Of a stretch of DNA of 64,000 bases, positions 25,249 through 34,069 are shown one piece after another. A program made the translations under genes and the position numbers. The notes beneath the pieces are model-generated. The model had not been told where the DNA came from. It saw nothing but the letters and a program-made list of their open reading frames with translations, and ran no database searches. Origin of the DNA: JAEUMD01 sp050250815 (GTDB lineage: Bacteria > Pseudomonadota > Alphaproteobacteria > Rhizobiales > Hyphomicrobiaceae); assembly GCA_050250815.1 (NCBI GenBank), contig JBFWNY010000008.1, positions 56,220-120,219 of the forward strand, read 5' to 3'. Every line of letters begins with the position of its first letter. Position 1 is the first letter of the stretch.

Positions 25249-26838
25249 ATGGCCACCCCCAAGGTGCTGATTTCCGATCAGCTTTCGGAAACCGCCGTCG
25301 AGATTTTCCGCAGCCGCGGCATCGACGTGACGTTCGAGCCGCAGCTTGGCAAGGACAAGGAAGCGCTTGCAGCCCGCATCGCCGACTACGATGGGCTTGC
25401 CATCCGCTCGGCCACGAAAGTCACCGACAAGGTGCTGGCCGCGGCGAGCCGTCTCAAGGTTGTTGGCCGCGCCGGCATCGGCGTCGACAACGTCGATACG
25501 AAAGCCGCCACCGCGCGTGGGGTCATCGTCATGAACACGCCGTTCGGCAACTCGATCACGACTGCCGAGCACGCCATCTCGCTGATGATGGCGCTGGCGC
25601 GGCAGATCCCCGAGGCCAATGCCTCCACCAAGGCGGGCAAGTGGGAGAAGAACCGCTTCCTGGGCATGGAGCTGTTCAACAAGACGCTAGGCGTCATCGG
25701 TTGCGGCAACATCGGCGCGATCGTCGCCGAACGCGCGCTGGGCCTGAGGATGAAGGTTGTGGCCTACGATCCCTTCCTGACGCCGGAGCGCGCCCTCGAC
25801 ATCGGCGTCGAAAAGGTGGAGCTGGCAGATCTGCTGGCGCGCGCCGACGTTGTCACGCTGCATACGCCACTCACCGACAAGACGCGCAATATCATCTCGC
25901 GAGAGGCGCTGGCACGCATGCGCAAAGGCGTAAGGATCATCAACTGCGCGCGCGGCGGCCTCGTCGACGAGCAGGCGCTCGCCGAGGCTCTGGCAAGTGG
26001 CCACGTCGGGGGCGCGGCGCTCGACGTCTTCGAGACAGAGCCCGCGACGGCCTCGCCGCTGTTCGCTTTCGATAACGTCATCTGCACACCGCACCTGGGT
26101 GCCTCGACGATGGAAGCTCAGGAGAACGTGGCGCTGCAAGTCGCAGAACAGATGAGCGACTACCTCACGAAAGGCGCCATCACCAACGCGGTCAACTTCC
26201 CCTCGATCTCGGCGGAGGAGGCGCCTCGCCTGACACCGTTCGTCAAGCTCGCCGAGCAGCTTGGCTCGTTCGCCGGCCAGCTCACCGAGGTCGCCATCAA
26301 GGGCGTGCGCATCGAGTATTGCGGTGAGGTGGCCGAACTCAACGTGAAGCCGATGACGGCGGCGGCGCTGGCGGGCGTGCTGCGCCCGTCGCTGTCCGAC
26401 GTCAACATGGTCTCGGCAGCCTCCTTCGCGCGTGACCGTGGCATTGCGGTGGAGGAAGTGCGCTGCTCCAAGCACGGTATCTACGAGAGCTACATCAAGC
26501 TCACCGTGCGCACGGACGCTTACGAGCGCTCGGTTGCCGGAACTGTCTTCTCGCACGGGCGCCCGCGCATCATTCAGGTGCGCAATATCGACATGGACTT
26601 CGAGGTGACGCCGCACATGCTGTTCGTGCGCAACCAGGACCGGCCCGGCTTCATCGGCCAGTTCGGCATGGTCATGGGCGAGGCGGGCGTCAACATCGCC
26701 ACCTTCAATCTGGGGCGCGAGACGGCTGGCGGGGATGCCATCGCGGTGGTTGCCGTCGACGAGCCGGTCACCGATGCGGTGCTCTCGCGGGTGGTGGCGC
26801 TGCCGCAGGTCGTGCGCGCCCGGCGCCTCTCGTTCTGA
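25249..26838 (+). CDS. serA: D-3-phosphoglycerate dehydrogenase
   Basis: A 529-residue long-form SerA, first enzyme of serine synthesis. The Rossmann motif GCGNIG is at 151-156, catalytic-type residues lie in the surrounding CTPHLG region, an intervening domain follows, and a C-terminal ACT domain (DRPGFIGQFGMVMGEAG) is present near residue 460, the usual site of serine feedback control. CAGGAG precedes the ATG at 25249; the frame is open upstream to 25189. It probably is co-transcribed with serC and so sits under the serC leader. Confidence 0.95.
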   Translation: MATPKVLISDQLSETAVEIFRSRGIDVTFEPQLGKDKEALAARIADYDGLAIRSATKVTDKVLAAASRLKVVGRAGIGVDNVDTKAATARGVIVMNTPFGNSITTAEHAISLMMALARQIPEANASTKAGKWEKNRFLGMELFNKTLGVIGCGNIGAIVAERALGLRMKVVAYDPFLTPERALDIGVEKVELADLLARADVVTLHTPLTDKTRNIISREALARMRKGVRIINCARGGLVDEQALAEALASGHVGGAALDVFETEPATASPLFAFDNVICTPHLGASTMEAQENVALQVAEQMSDYLTKGAITNAVNFPSISAEEAPRLTPFVKLAEQLGSFAGQLTEVAIKGVRIEYCGEVAELNVKPMTAAALAGVLRPSLSDVNMVSAASFARDRGIAVEEVRCSKHGIYESYIKLTVRTDAYERSVAGTVFSHGRPRIIQVRNIDMDFEVTPHMLFVRNQDRPGFIGQFGMVMGEAGVNIATFNLGRETAGGDAIAVVAVDEPVTDAVLSRVVALPQVVRARRLSF

Positions 26839-27020
26839 GCGGCACGGTTCCAGCCACGCCTCTCGTCTGGCGGTATGGTTAATGGGCCAAAGGATGGCGC
26901 GGGCGGGCGGTTTGCAATTCCGCTCGCCCCGCGACCGCTCAGCGGTCATATTGCGGTCGCCAAGTCGTCCCTATGCTTGCGGCTGTCCCCCGCCATTGCC
27001 GTCACCAAGGAGATTTGCCG

Positions 27021-28718
27021 ATGCTGCGAACAACTCTCGCTCTCGCTGTGCTCACGGTCATGACCGGCGCAGCCCAAGCGGCGGACGTGTCGCTCGATAC
27101 GCGCATCACGGCGGTGACGGTCTATCCCTCCGGCGCCGAGGTGGTTCGCACCGGAAAGGCGAAACTCGCCGAGGGCGCACACACGATCGTGCTCAACGAT
27201 CTGCCACCGGAGGCCATCGCCAGCTCGATCCGCGTCGAAGGCAAGGCGACGGGGAAGCTTGAGGTCGGCACCGTCGATACGCGGCGGCTGTTTGTTCCGC
27301 AGACTGGCGAGCAGGCGTGGGCGACCGAGCGCAAGCGCATCGAGGCCGAGATCGAAACGCTCACCGACGGCCGCAGGCTGGCGGAAGACCGCATCGTTGC
27401 GGCCGATACGCAGCGCGCGCTTGTCTCCAATCTCGCCACGCTGCCCAATCGGCCGCCGCCGCCAGCCGGAACGGCCGCCGCACCCGCGGAGAACTGGGGC
27501 GAGGTACTGGCGCTGATCGCGGCAAGCCTAAAGGACATCTCCAAGACGCGGCTCGATGCCGAGGTCGATGTGCGCGAGATCGACCGGCGCATCGCAGACC
27601 TTCGTGGCAAGCTCGATGCGCTGGCGCCCACGCGCCAGGAGCGCACGGAGGTGAAGGTCGCCGTCAAGGCCGGTGGGCCGCTCGAGGCCGATCTGGTCGT
27701 CAAATATCAGGTCGCTGCCGCGTCGTGGTCCCCGAGCTATGACGCGCGTTTGTCGACGGGCACGAAGACGAAGGCCCCCAGCCTCGAGCTGCTGCGTCGC
27801 GCAACCATTACTCAGCGCACGGGAGAGGCGTGGGAGAACGTTGCCATCGAGCTGTCGACCACACGGCCGTCGGCAGGCACGGCGGCGCCTGAACTCTATA
27901 CCGTGTCGGTCGACTACGAGCCGGAACGGCCCGCGCCCGTGGCCGCCGCTCCCGTTGCCTCACGCAAGCGAATGGCTCCCATGGCGGAGATGGCGGCTCC
28001 CGCACCGCCTCCGAGCGATGGCCAGATGCGGGCGGGTGGCATGGCCGATGCCGTCGAAGTTACACGCGGGCTCGCGACCGTGGTCGTCGCCCCGTTCCAG
28101 GCCGTCTATGCGGTCGCCGGGCCGACCACCGTCGCCAATAACGGTGAAGCCAAGGGCGTGGCGCTTGCCACCGACACCTTCGAGCCCCAGCTCATGGCGC
28201 GTGCCGTCCCCAAGCGCGACCCCAAAGCCTACCTCTACGCCAAGTTCGAGGCTCCGCGCGGCTCACCATTGCTGCCGGGCTCCGTCTCCCTGTTCCGCGA
28301 CGGCACCTTCGTCGGCAACGGCCGCCTGCCGCTGCTCGCCGGTGGCGAGATGCACGAACTTGGCTTCGGCGCCGACGATCTCGTTCGGGTGCGCCACGCG
28401 GTCTCCGTCGACAAGCGCGGCGAGACCGGTCTCATCTCGTCCTCGCGCACGGACGAGCGTAACTACAAGCTGTCGGTCAAGAACATGCACGAGCGGGCCG
28501 TCGACGTGACGCTCATGGATCAGATTCCGATCTCGCGGAACGATGAGATCCGTGTGGAGTTCGTTGGTCGCACGCCGCCCACGCGCCGGGATATCGAGGA
28601 CCGGCAGGGCGTGCTGGCCTGGGATCAGAAAGTGGAGCCCGACGAAGAGAAGGTGATCGAGTTCGGCTATCGGGTGGTGTGGCCGGGGGCGAAGTCGATC
28701 AGCTACTCGGGCCACTGA
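27021..28718 (+). CDS. DUF4139 (MuiA-like) exported protein
   Basis: A 565-residue secreted protein. A signal peptide covers about residues 1-21 (LALAVLTVMTGAAQAA). An N-terminal DUF4140-type region (VTVYPSGAEVVRTG) is followed by a coiled-coil stretch rich in Glu/Arg/Ala (about 90-210) and a C-terminal DUF4139 beta domain ending with the KVIEFGYRVVWPG motif near the end. Similar proteins are annotated mucoidy inhibitor MuiA; the function in bacteria is not established. AAGGAGA lies eight bases before the ATG at 27021. The gene is followed by the structured leader of purA. Confidence 0.88.
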   Translation: MLRTTLALAVLTVMTGAAQAADVSLDTRITAVTVYPSGAEVVRTGKAKLAEGAHTIVLNDLPPEAIASSIRVEGKATGKLEVGTVDTRRLFVPQTGEQAWATERKRIEAEIETLTDGRRLAEDRIVAADTQRALVSNLATLPNRPPPPAGTAAAPAENWGEVLALIAASLKDISKTRLDAEVDVREIDRRIADLRGKLDALAPTRQERTEVKVAVKAGGPLEADLVVKYQVAAASWSPSYDARLSTGTKTKAPSLELLRRATITQRTGEAWENVAIELSTTRPSAGTAAPELYTVSVDYEPERPAPVAAAPVASRKRMAPMAEMAAPAPPPSDGQMRAGGMADAVEVTRGLATVVVAPFQAVYAVAGPTTVANNGEAKGVALATDTFEPQLMARAVPKRDPKAYLYAKFEAPRGSPLLPGSVSLFRDGTFVGNGRLPLLAGGEMHELGFGADDLVRVRHAVSVDKRGETGLISSSRTDERNYKLSVKNMHERAVDVTLMDQIPISRNDEIRVEFVGRTPPTRRDIEDRQGVLAWDQKVEPDEEKVIEFGYRVVWPGAKSISYSGH

Positions 28719-28800
28719 GCGAAGTTTTTCTGCCCTTCGCAGTGCGGGAAGCTCAGCGGCCTGTGCGCTTTGGTCGCCCGCAGCAGGCGGCGGATAAGTG

Positions 28801-28896
28801 CCCGCTGGCCTCGCCAGGCGCTGCGGCGCGGTTGCCGCAGCTGGAAAGCCGCGATAAATCCGTGACCGGCCCCGGATGGAGTGTCCGGGGCCTTTT
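28801..28896 (+). promoter_or_regulatory. Structured leader with terminator hairpin just before purA
   Basis: Three tandem hairpins: CTGGC-CCTC-type (28805-28817), CTGCGGC...GCCGCAG (28821-28840), and a perfect terminator-like hairpin GGCCCCGGA...TCCGGGGCC (28868-28892) followed by TTTT (28893-28896). The last ends 20 bases before the purA start, inside what should be its 5' UTR. It may be an attenuator for purA or the terminator of the DUF4139 gene. The hairpins are seen; the regulation is inferred. Confidence 0.55.
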
Positions 28897-28916
28897 CATG
28901 TTTGCGAGGAAGCCGG

Positions 28917-30209
28917 ATGGCCAACGTCGTCGTGGTCGGCGCCCAGTGGGGCGACGAAGGGAAAGGCAAGATCGTCGACTGGCTGTCGGAGCGCGCTGAT
29001 ATCGTCGTGCGCTTCCAGGGCGGGCACAACGCCGGACACACGCTGGTTATCGGCGGCAACACCTACAAGCTGTCGCTGCTGCCCTCAGGCGTCGTGCGGC
29101 CGGGCAAGCTCGGTATCATCGGCAACGGTGTCGTCGTCGACCCCTGGGCGCTGTGCGCCGAGATCGAGCGGCTGGGCAAGCAGGGCGTGGCGATCACGCG
29201 CGACAACCTGCGCATCGCCGAGAACGCAACGCTCATCCTGCCGCTGCATCGCGAGCTCGACCAGATGCGCGAGGAGGCGGCCGGAGCGGGCAAGATCGGT
29301 ACAACGGGCCGCGGCATCGGCCCCGCCTACGAGGACAAGGTCGGCCGCCGCGCGATCCGCGTGCAGGATCTGAAGACGCTGGGCACACTCGAGCCCAAGG
29401 TCGATCGCATCCTCATGCATCACAATGCGCTGCGCCGCGGCCTCGGCCGCCCCGAGATCGAGAAGGCCACGCTGCTGGCCGAACTGAACGAGATCGCACC
29501 GAAGATCCTGCCGTTCATCGACGTGGCGTGGCATCTCTTGGATACCGAGCGCAAGGACGGCAAGCGCATCCTGTTCGAGGGCGCGCAGGGCGCACTGCTC
29601 GACATCGATCACGGCACCTATCCGTTCGTCACGTCGTCGAACACGGTCGCCGCGCAGGCCGCCACCGGCTCGGGCGTCGGCCCGCGCAGCGTCGGCTACG
29701 TGCTGGGGATTGCCAAGGCGTACACGACGCGCGTCGGCTCCGGACCGTTCCCGACCGAGCTGACCGATGAGATTGGCCAGCTGATCGGCGAGCGCGGGCA
29801 CGAGTTCGGCACGGTGACGGGGCGCGCCCGCCGTTGTGGCTGGTTCGACGCCGTTCTCGTGCGTCAGACCATCAAAGTGGCCGGCATCGACGGAATTGCG
29901 CTCACCAAGCTCGACGTCCTGGACGGCTTCAAGGAGCTGAAGGTGTGCGTCGGCTACCGCCTCGATGGTGAACGCATCGATCGTCTGCCTGCCGGTCAGT
30001 ACAGCCAGGAGCGCATCCAGCCCATCTACGAAACGTTCGAGGGCTGGTCGGAATCGACATGCGGCGCGCGCTCATGGTCGCAGCTTCCAGCGCAGGCCGT
30101 GAAGTACGTCCGCACCATCGAGGAACTGATCGAGTGCCCGGTGACGCTGCTGTCGACCAGCCCGGAGCGCGACGACACCATCCTGATGCGCGACCCGTTC
30201 GCCGACTGA
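28917..30209 (+). CDS. purA: Adenylosuccinate synthetase
   Basis: A 430-residue PurA that joins IMP and aspartate using GTP, the first step from IMP to AMP. The GTP-binding loop WGDEGKGKIVD lies at 11-21, with GHNAGHT near residue 38 and further family blocks GTTGRGIGPAYED and VTGRARRCGWFD. The start at 28917 follows GAGGAA; the frame is open to 28881 but that part overlaps the terminator-like hairpin. The gene is monocistronic; a hairpin with unusual bulge follows it at 30227-30273. Confidence 0.95.
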   Translation: MANVVVVGAQWGDEGKGKIVDWLSERADIVVRFQGGHNAGHTLVIGGNTYKLSLLPSGVVRPGKLGIIGNGVVVDPWALCAEIERLGKQGVAITRDNLRIAENATLILPLHRELDQMREEAAGAGKIGTTGRGIGPAYEDKVGRRAIRVQDLKTLGTLEPKVDRILMHHNALRRGLGRPEIEKATLLAELNEIAPKILPFIDVAWHLLDTERKDGKRILFEGAQGALLDIDHGTYPFVTSSNTVAAQAATGSGVGPRSVGYVLGIAKAYTTRVGSGPFPTELTDEIGQLIGERGHEFGTVTGRARRCGWFDAVLVRQTIKVAGIDGIALTKLDVLDGFKELKVCVGYRLDGERIDRLPAGQYSQERIQPIYETFEGWSESTCGARSWSQLPAQAVKYVRTIEELIECPVTLLSTSPERDDTILMRDPFAD

Positions 30210-30226
30210 GATGTCCAGTCTAGCAA

Positions 30227-30273
30227 GCGGGTGATCGTCCGGCGCGGCGTGAATACCGGGCCGGACGACCCGC
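30227..30273. terminator. Large hairpin between convergent purA and the small membrane ORF
   Basis: GCGGGT and CGTCCGGC (left arm, with a GAT bulge between them) pair with GCCGGACG and ACCCGC (right arm). It lies between the purA stop and the stop of the minus-strand small ORF, a likely two-way terminator. Confidence 0.6.
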
Positions 30274-30279
30274 GAGGGC

Positions 30280-30441
30280 TCAGTGCCGCAGCATTTGCAC
30301 GACAATGATCAGGACGAGCAGTCCGACGAAGCCGGCAGTGAAGATCACCAGCGCTTTCGTCGAAGCCTCAGTCGACGCGGGATTTTCGCTCGCCTCGTCC
30401 GCTTGATTCTGCGGCCCGCTCTTCTCGGTTGGATTGGTCAT
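30280..30441 (-). CDS. Small membrane protein (53 aa)
   Basis: A 53-residue peptide beginning MTNPTEKSGPQNQADEASEN, acidic and Gln/Glu-rich in the first half, then a single strong membrane helix (ALVIFTAGFVGLLVLIIVV) ending QMLRH. It is a short frame between the purA terminator and a mostly empty region, found by reading the minus strand. The upstream ribosome site is weak (GGAACC). Protein-like composition and helix make it credible. Function unknown. Confidence 0.55.
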   Translation of the reverse strand: MTNPTEKSGPQNQADEASENPASTEASTKALVIFTAGFVGLLVLIIVVQMLRH

Positions 30442-30541
30442 GGTTGTGGTTCCAGAATGCGCACGTCTGCGACGCTCCCTTCGAGGGAGCGCGGAATGCG
30501 TCAGCTCATCTGCGATGTTGTAGGTGAGTGGGTGTGTGCGC

Positions 30542-31006
30542 TTACGCGCGCTGCTCTAGGGCGCTGGGTGGGCCGGTCTGCAACGGCTTTGGTGCATACG
30601 CGCGTGGTATGCGTGCAGCGGCCGTCGGTAGCGGAATAGTGGTCCGGAGTGTAACAGGAGGCGCGCTGGCGCGAAGAAGCGTCTGGGGGCTTATGCTCCC
30701 GTTGTGCGCGCGCGATGGGTGTCTGGTTCGAGCCTGTGTAGCTGTCTCGACCGGTGCCTCGGGCCGCAATATCGGAGCGGAGGCGGGTGCACCATGCGCT
30801 CGCCGCTCCCGGACGGCGGCGACGAGTGCTCGGCAGCTCACATTGGCGGGAGCATCTGCAACCAGGCCATCCGCGGTTTGGATTAAGCTCGGGGTGCGAA
30901 GCGGATCGTCGAACTTGGTCGCAGCAATGCAAAAGGCGATGGCGAGCGCAGCCAAGCCAGCGACGAGGCGCGCAGCGAGCCAATGCTCACGCAATCGGTT
31001 GGCCAT
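30542..31006 (-). CDS. Doubtful hypothetical protein with one membrane segment
   Basis: A 154-residue frame starting MANRLREHWLAAR with a possible membrane helix (VAGLAALAIAFCIA) near residues 14-28; the remainder is Arg/Ala/Pro-rich with no conserved block I recognise. No clear ribosome site is visible, and an overlapping plus-strand frame is equally open. It is listed because the N-terminal helix looks like real protein and it would fill an otherwise empty 900-base region. Treat as low confidence. Confidence 0.3.
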   Translation of the reverse strand: MANRLREHWLAARLVAGLAALAIAFCIAATKFDDPLRTPSLIQTADGLVADAPANVSCRALVAAVRERRAHGAPASAPILRPEAPVETATQARTRHPSRAHNGSISPQTLLRASAPPVTLRTTIPLPTAAARIPRAYAPKPLQTGPPSALEQRA

Positions 31007-31340
31007 CCGCCGCAAGGGTCCTCGTTCGACAGTGCGGGAGCCATAGCACGGTCGACGCCCAGGATTGAACTCGGAGATATGCGTGGAAGGCATGGCTTGC
31101 TCGGCCGGTCATGCGGCCTTGGTGGACGGATCCGGCGTATTGGGCTGCAAGGGCTGCCCGCTGTAATCGGCGAGAAACCAATATCGGTTTCTGTCAACAC
31201 GAGGGTTCCGGCATAGGACGGCGCTCACTTCGAGGTTGCGCCTGCCAGGGCACACGGAATAGACGCCAGAGTGTCCGTGGCGTGCAGGACGAGGCGCCTG
31301 CCTCGGCACAGCCGATCCCGGCGACCGCCTGCGGGCAGCA
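31007..31340. other. Region upstream of trkH; no gene recognised
   Basis: About 330 bases with no convincing coding frame. It should contain the trkH promoter. A short stretch near 31165-31200 contains an imperfect inverted repeat, AACCAATATCGGTTTC. No tRNA was found. Confidence 0.35.
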
Positions 31341-32795
31341 GTGAATGGAATGATCAACCTCCGCCCCATACTGTTCATCGTCGGCCTGCTGCTTGTCGTG
31401 CTCGCCGCCGCGATGGTGCTGCCGGCGCTCGTCGATCTCGCCGACAGCCACGCCGACTGGCGCGCCTTCCTGGCTTCCGCAGTCGCGACATTCTTCATCG
31501 GCGGCCTGCTGGTCCTGCTCAACTTCGACAACAAGTCGATCGCGTTCTCCGTCAAGGACGGGTTTTTGCTGACGACGCTTGCGTGGGGACTGCTCACCGC
31601 GTTCGCGGCGTTGCCGTTCATCGGCATCGGTCTCAGCTATACGGACGCCTACTTCGAGACGATGTCGGGCATCACCACGACGGGCTCCACCGTCATCACC
31701 GGTCTCGACCAGCTGCCGCGCGGCATCCTGCTCTGGCGGGCGCTGCTCAACGGCTTCGGCGGCATCGGCATCGTCGTCATGGCAATCCTCATCCTGCCTT
31801 ATCTGCGCGTCGGCGGCATGCAGTTGTTCCATGCCGAAAGCTCCGACAAGTCGGAGAAGATCGTGCCGCGCGCCATCGAGCTGGTGAAGGCGACTGCTGC
31901 GGTCTACTTCGGTCTCATCGTGGTTTGCGCGATTGCCTACGCTCTTTTCGGCATGAGTGCGTTCGATGCCGTCTGCCATGCACTCGCAACCATTGCGACC
32001 GGCGGGTTCTCGACTCACGACTCCAGTTTTGGCTACTTCCAGTCGGCCGCCATCGACTGGACCGCCATCATCTTCATGACGCTCGGAGCAATGCCGTTCG
32101 TGGTTCTCATACGCACCATCAGCGGTGACGGCCGCGCGCTCTTCACGGACGAGCAGGTCAAAGGCTTTCTCGCGTTCCTCGCGGTCGTCATCGGCCTCAT
32201 GTCGGTGTGGCTGATGGTGCATCTGGGCACGCCGGTCGCCGATGCGGTGAGGCACGCGGCCTTCAACGTGGTCTCCATCGTGACGACGACGGGGTTTGCC
32301 AGCACCGACTACACGAAGTGGGGAACGTTCGCGGTGGGCCTGTTCTTCCTGCTCACCTTTGTCGGCGGCTGCTCGGGCTCGACCTCGGGCGCGATCAAGA
32401 TCTACCGGCTGCAGGTCGCGGGACTGCTGACGCAGCGCCACTTCACGCACCTCATCAGTCCGCACCGCATCGTCAATCTATCCTACAACGGCCGTCGCCT
32501 GCCTGACGACGTGCCGTTCTCGGTCGTCGCGTTTCTGGCGATCTACATGGGAACAGTGGGCATATTCACCGTGCTGCTGTCGGGCCTGGGTCTCGATTTC
32601 ACGACGGCGCTGTCGTCGGCCGCGCAGGCGCTCGGCAACGTGGGACCAGGGCTGGGCGATGTCGTGGGCCCTGCGGGGAATTTCGCGACGCTGCCCGCCG
32701 CGGCCAAGTGGACGCTGTCGCTGGCGATGCTGCTCGGACGTCTTGAGCTGTTCACGGTCCTGGTGCTGTTGCGCCGCGAGTTCTGGACGCGCTGA
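31341..32795 (+). CDS. trkH: TrkH/KtrB-type potassium uptake protein
   Basis: A 484-residue inner-membrane potassium channel-like subunit with about ten helices and four pore repeats. The selectivity-filter segments appear as TTTGST, ATGGF, TTTGF and GNVGPG in order, characteristic of TrkH/TrkG. It works with the cytosolic regulator TrkA, which is not in the window. The GTG at 31341 is used; an ATG at 31350 is an alternative. It converges closely (15 bases) on the GNAT gene. Confidence 0.93.
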   Translation: MNGMINLRPILFIVGLLLVVLAAAMVLPALVDLADSHADWRAFLASAVATFFIGGLLVLLNFDNKSIAFSVKDGFLLTTLAWGLLTAFAALPFIGIGLSYTDAYFETMSGITTTGSTVITGLDQLPRGILLWRALLNGFGGIGIVVMAILILPYLRVGGMQLFHAESSDKSEKIVPRAIELVKATAAVYFGLIVVCAIAYALFGMSAFDAVCHALATIATGGFSTHDSSFGYFQSAAIDWTAIIFMTLGAMPFVVLIRTISGDGRALFTDEQVKGFLAFLAVVIGLMSVWLMVHLGTPVADAVRHAAFNVVSIVTTTGFASTDYTKWGTFAVGLFFLLTFVGGCSGSTSGAIKIYRLQVAGLLTQRHFTHLISPHRIVNLSYNGRRLPDDVPFSVVAFLAIYMGTVGIFTVLLSGLGLDFTTALSSAAQALGNVGPGLGDVVGPAGNFATLPAAAKWTLSLAMLLGRLELFTVLVLLRREFWTR

Positions 32796-32810
32796 CGCGG
32801 CAGACGCCTC

Positions 32811-33332
32811 TCAAGCGTTGTCGTGCGCGGCAGCAACGAGGCCGGAGTATTCGGCCAGTGTGCCGGGCTTTAACTCGAGCACCAGGATGCGTGTGGGATC
32901 GACGGGACCCGGCAGGCGGATGCTGCCGGGCCTGGCCGTGACGAAGCCGAAGCGGCCGTAATAGGACAGATCGCCGACCAGTACGACGAGACCGAAGCCG
33001 CTCGCGTGCGCCGCGTCCAGGGTGCGTGCGATGAGGTTGCGGCCGTGGCCCTGGCCCTTGAGGTCGGGCGCGACGGCGACGGGGCCCAGCAGCAGCGCGC
33101 CGTGGCGGCCACCGATGGCAACCTCCGTCATGCGCAAGGCGGCAACGAGTCTGTTGCCGAGAACAGCGACACGGCAATGCGGCGTGAAAGGCGCGGTTCC
33201 TTCGCGCACGCGATAGGCACTGCGGGCGAACCGTCCGGGGCCGAAGGCCGCGCGATGCAGGTCCGCGATCACCTCGAGATCGGCGGGGCCGACCTGGCGG
33301 ACATCGGACAGCAGTTGAGGTTGCGGTGTCAT
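32811..33332 (-). CDS. GNAT-family N-acetyltransferase
   Basis: A 173-residue acetyltransferase of the GNAT fold. The acetyl-CoA binding segment is VAPDLKGQGHGRNLI (near 88-102), preceded by the strand LLLGPVAV and followed by the helix with a YYGRFGFVT motif near 130, common in putative acetyltransferases of the YhbS-like group. The start at 33332 gives this length; the frame upstream overlaps the NUDIX gene and is not used. The acetyl acceptor is unknown. It is likely transcribed together with the NUDIX gene, whose stop is 151 bases upstream of its start. Confidence 0.88.
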   Translation of the reverse strand: MTPQPQLLSDVRQVGPADLEVIADLHRAAFGPGRFARSAYRVREGTAPFTPHCRVAVLGNRLVAALRMTEVAIGGRHGALLLGPVAVAPDLKGQGHGRNLIARTLDAAHASGFGLVVLVGDLSYYGRFGFVTARPGSIRLPGPVDPTRILVLELKPGTLAEYSGLVAAAHDNA

Positions 33333-33483
33333 GGGGATCGGCGGCTGGACTGCGAGCTGCCGGCGTGGGTGGGCCCGCGCGTTCGTCGCGCTGCCTCGCC
33401 TGCCGGGCCCGCGCGCATAGCATGAGCCCGCGCACGCGGTCCAGCGAAGCGCTGGCGCAGGGACCGTGTCCGGGCCGGTGGGG

Positions 33484-33945
33484 TCACCACTCGTCGGCGG
33501 GCGAAGCGCCTCCGACGATCTCGCGCATGCGCCGCAACGTCGCGGCATGTGTCGTCTCGGGTACCGAATCGATGGCAAAAAACGCTTGCTCGGCGATCTC
33601 GCGATTGGGACCGGGCGGATCGGGTTGACGCCATGCCCGCACGACGAATAGCGCGATGTGGTCCCCCGGGAACAGGCGGTGGTTGCCATAGAGGCCGAAC
33701 AGGTGCGGCGGGCCCTCGAGCAGCACGCCGGCCTCCTCTTGAAGCTCGCGTTCCAGTGCGGTCAGGGCCGTCTCGCCCCGCTCGACGCCGCCGCCGGGGA
33801 AGTGCCAGCCCGGACGATAGGTGTGCCGCACGAGCAGAAATCGGCCGTTCGGATCTATCACCGCGCCCTGCGCGCCGAGCGTCAGACCGCGCGAGAAGCG
33901 CCAGTAGCGCTGCATGGTGCGCGTGACGAGCCGCTGTACGGTCAA
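33484..33945 (-). CDS. NUDIX hydrolase
   Basis: A 153-residue pyrophosphohydrolase. The NUDIX box runs from Gly 52 to Val 74 with the pattern G-x5-E-x7-RELQEEAGV intact, so the metal-binding glutamates are present. The upstream HTYRPGWHFPGGG is typical of this family. The TTG start at 33945 is preceded by GGGAGA; an ATG at 33915 or the frame to 34011 are alternatives. Substrate cannot be told from sequence. Its stop lies 151 bases before the start of the GNAT gene, in the same direction. Confidence 0.85.
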   Translation of the reverse strand: MTVQRLVTRTMQRYWRFSRGLTLGAQGAVIDPNGRFLLVRHTYRPGWHFPGGGVERGETALTALERELQEEAGVLLEGPPHLFGLYGNHRLFPGDHIALFVVRAWRQPDPPGPNREIAEQAFFAIDSVPETTHAATLRRMREIVGGASPADEW

Positions 33946-34069
33946 TGGAGGCTCTCCCGACTTCCGTCGTTGTGACGGGGGCAATTGAGCGCTATTTGCG
34001 GGCCTTGGCAATCGCGGTTCGGCACTCCGGCGGCCGCGGTCGGAGCCCTGAACGGAGCACGCACGCCGT

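Noticed and set aside
31194..32465. Minus-strand frame of 423 codons opposite trkH
   Set aside because: Antisense to TrkH, charged His/Asp/Arg-rich composition typical of shadow frames.
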